From the NCBI GenBank assembly GCA_023443455.1, contig JAEZUE010000105.1:43898-107897 (forward strand): DNA of 64,000 nucleotides, in the 5' to 3' direction. Source of the DNA: Verrucomicrobiota bacterium (GTDB lineage: Bacteria > Verrucomicrobiota > Verrucomicrobiia > Opitutales > Opitutaceae). Below the pieces are notes generated by a model. It did not search any database, was not told the DNA's origin, and was given only the letters and a program-made list of their open reading frames with translations. Numbering within the stretch: position 1 is the stretch's first letter; each line of letters opens with the position of its first letter. The position numbers and the translations under genes are program-made. Below are positions 62,805 to 64,000 of this stretch, one piece after another.

Positions 62805-63115
62805 CGGGCCGTTCACCCGTAGCGGAAGCCGCCAAGGCCGTCGATCTGCGTAGTGACTCGAAATTCTGGCGGCTTCCGCTACTGCGGCTCGGCAGGGACG
62901 CCTCGCCCTACCTCAAACCGTTCGCTTCCGAGTTCCGCCTTCCGAGTTCCCCGTTCCGAGTTCTTTCCGGTCTCCGCCTTCCGCTACGGCTCGGCGATGA
63001 CGCAGGGATTGAGGGACGCAGGGACTGAGGGAGTGAAGGAGGGCGGGACAGCAACGGAGAAGACTTTTTCGATCGCCGTAGGTAGCTCCGCTGTCCGCTT
63101 ATCACATTCCGGCAA

Positions 63116-63457
63116 TCAGGTTCCGAACCCGAGGGCGAGGAGGCTCTGCCGCGGATCGAGCTCGAAGGTGTGCAACGAAACCGAATGCTCCCGCAACAAC
63201 GCCTCGATTCGCCCGGTGGAGCAATTTCCGACTCGCAACCAGACCACTTTGGGTGGCGCACCGAAGAGCAGGCTGCGTTGCTGGAAATCGGAATCCTTGG
63301 AAACGATGGTGAACCCCTGATGTTGGGCCCAAAGCCAGACCTCCAGATCGGTCGCTTCCGCCAACCCTACCTCCTTCACCTGTTTGCTCCCAGGGAACAG
63401 ATCGCTCAACCGGCAAACCAGACCACCGGCGAGATTCTGATCGAACAGCAACTTCAT
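63116..63457 (-). CDS. DUF5615 family PIN-like protein (possible toxin)
   Basis: The 113-residue protein starts MKLLFDQNLAGGLVCRL, with the conserved Asp in LLFDQNL, and contains TIVSKDSDFQQRSLLFGAP, where the Asp pair matches the PIN-like (Mut7-C) core of DUF5615. These are putative RNase toxins usually paired with DUF433 proteins. It overlaps the upstream partner by 1 nt (TAATG). Acting on RNA is inferred from family only. It is set inside a repeat mosaic on both sides. Confidence 0.85.
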   Translation of the reverse strand: MKLLFDQNLAGGLVCRLSDLFPGSKQVKEVGLAEATDLEVWLWAQHQGFTIVSKDSDFQQRSLLFGAPPKVVWLRVGNCSTGRIEALLREHSVSLHTFELDPRQSLLALGFGT

Positions 63458-63678
63458 TACCCGATGACGGCAAGTTTGCGTTCACGATCCGCCGCAAAGG
63501 CAAGGCAAGCACGCACATCGGCATCGGTGAGTTCCGGAAAGTCGGCGAGAATCTCCGGGATGGACATCCCTCCGGCCAGATACTCAAGAACATCGGCGAC
63601 CGTAATACGGAGGTTCCGGATGCATGGCTTTCCGCTGCGTTTCGCCGGGTCGATGGTGATGAGATGGCCGTAATTCAC
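63457..63678 (-). CDS. DUF433 family protein (possible antitoxin)
   Basis: The 73-residue product (GTG start at 63678) has the DUF433 pattern: ITIDPAKRSGKPCIRN, ITVADVLEYLAGG, IPEILADFPELTDADVRACLAFAA, a small winged-helix-like DNA-binding fold. A longer frame from GTG at 63759 adds 27 residues that read repeat sequence (MFSGRQPQSV), so the internal start is preferred. Partner DUF5615 gene follows with a 1-nt overlap. It probably represses the operon and neutralises the partner. Confidence 0.8.
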   Translation of the reverse strand: MNYGHLITIDPAKRSGKPCIRNLRITVADVLEYLAGGMSIPEILADFPELTDADVRACLAFAADRERKLAVIG

Positions 63679-64000
63679 AGCAGCAAGATGCTGGACCGAG
63701 CCGAGTGCGTCAACTCGGCTGGCGCGGCTCACCGACTGCGGTTGCCGTCCACTGAACACTGACCCACGTCGACCTCGGATCTTTTGCGCCTTGGCGGCTT
63801 GAACGAAACGGGCGCGGTATCGGGAATGGGGATTGAGGGAATGAGGGAATAAGGGATTGAGGGAGGAAGTGCACCAAACGGCCGGACGAAAGCCTTGGCG
63901 GCTTCCGCTACATCCGACCCTTTTTGTGCATTTTCGTGCCTTTTCGTGGCGATGGCCCGATTCCGAGATTCTGGCTGAATTTCCGAAAGCCTTGGCGGCT
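63679..64000. repeat. Repeat mosaic at the right window edge
   Basis: No gene is seen. Modules are: a reversed CACTGAACACTGACC piece (63750-63764), TTGCGCCTTGGCGGCTTG (63784-63801), GAGGGAATGAGGGAATAAGG (63836-63855), GAAAGCCTTGGCGGCTTCCG (63888-63907), TTTTCGTGCCTTTTCGTGG (63931-63949) with GCGATGGCCCGATTCCG, and a start of another core at 63984. The last core continues beyond the window. Confidence 0.75.

Larger units (their letters stand above)
62273..63115. repeat. Repeat mosaic between prepilins and the DUF433/DUF5615 pair
   Basis: No gene is supported in these 843 nt. Modules are: a hairpin at 62365-62387; two GGTTGC(A/T)GGTGCCCTGCAACC hairpins (62391-62411 and 62488-62508) around a GGTAGGGCGA half-element (62437-62463); a TTGGCAGTTTGAAGTTGG tract (62549-62566); a GGAGACCGGAAACCGATGAT piece (62658-62677); the minus-strand ~122-nt element (62682-62804); AGCGGAAGCCGCCAAGG (62820-62836) and GGCGGCTTCCGCTAC (62869-62883) cores; a further half-element (62885-62912); and GGATTGAGGGACGCAGGG (63005-63022). 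Confidence 0.8.

Noticed and set aside
62437..63760. An integrated mobile island with transposase
   Set aside because: No transposase, integrase or target duplication is visible; only non-autonomous modules and a DUF433/DUF5615 pair.

Overview
The window is a high-GC bacterial chromosome segment (64 kb, no rRNA, tRNA, transposase, phage or CRISPR seen). Gene content points to a Gram-negative member of the Verrucomicrobiota, probably the Opitutales/Opitutaceae: a very large PilX-like protein encoded with two small pseudopilins, sodium-pump decarboxylase subunits, few clear Shine-Dalgarno sites, and long intergenic blocks full of degenerate repeats. The taxonomic call is an inference from family content, not a measured match.

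Layout. 1-26.4 kb is mostly housekeeping: a RodZ-like protein, a DUF2721 membrane protein, a PLP aminotransferase, Na+-translocating decarboxylase subunits beta and gamma, a GH20 hexosaminidase, the glycolytic set gap / pgk / tpiA with intrinsic terminators, a GH13 debranching-type enzyme divergent from two PH-domain membrane proteins, mnmA, a soluble hybrid histidine kinase, a CPC-type copper P-ATPase, a small lipoprotein, an inositol-monophosphatase-family protein and a three-gene pseudopilin operon.

26.8-61.1 kb is a surface-polysaccharide locus. It holds a polyprenyl glycosylphosphotransferase (chain initiation), two full-length paralogous O-antigen ligase/polymerase proteins with TPR-like tails, a Wzx-type flippase, at least seven glycosyltransferases or GT-C-like membrane proteins, three methyltransferases (one lacking its core), two glutamine amidotransferases of the asparagine synthase family, a sugar epimerase, an LTA-synthase-like phosphotransferase, and a four-gene set (dehydrogenase, Gfo/Idh oxidoreductase, hexapeptide acetyltransferase, DegT aminotransferase) equivalent to WbpA/WbpB/WbpD/WbpE. 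Together these suggest a glycan containing a 2,3-diacetamido-2,3-dideoxy-uronic acid, possibly amidated by an AsnB-like enzyme and decorated by methyl and phospho groups. The locus is followed by two type IV prepilins and a DUF433/DUF5615 pair.

The most unusual feature is non-coding. Intergenic blocks, especially 27.5-28.4, 30.9-31.7, 33.1-34.2, 40.7-41.2, 62.3-63.1 and 63.7-64.0 kb, are mosaics of a shared set of short modules that recur in both orientations: a GGTAGGGCGA-ended palindrome, a ~122-nt element ending in an AGCCTTGGCGGCTTCCGC core, a ~97-nt element, a CAATCAGTG...CATCAGTGGTT module, and low-complexity tracts built on AACTTCCAA, TTCAGTGTTCGATG and GAGGGAATGAG. Several genes end inside these modules, which supply their last codons and stop, and one (mnmA) appears to carry a low-complexity insert in frame.
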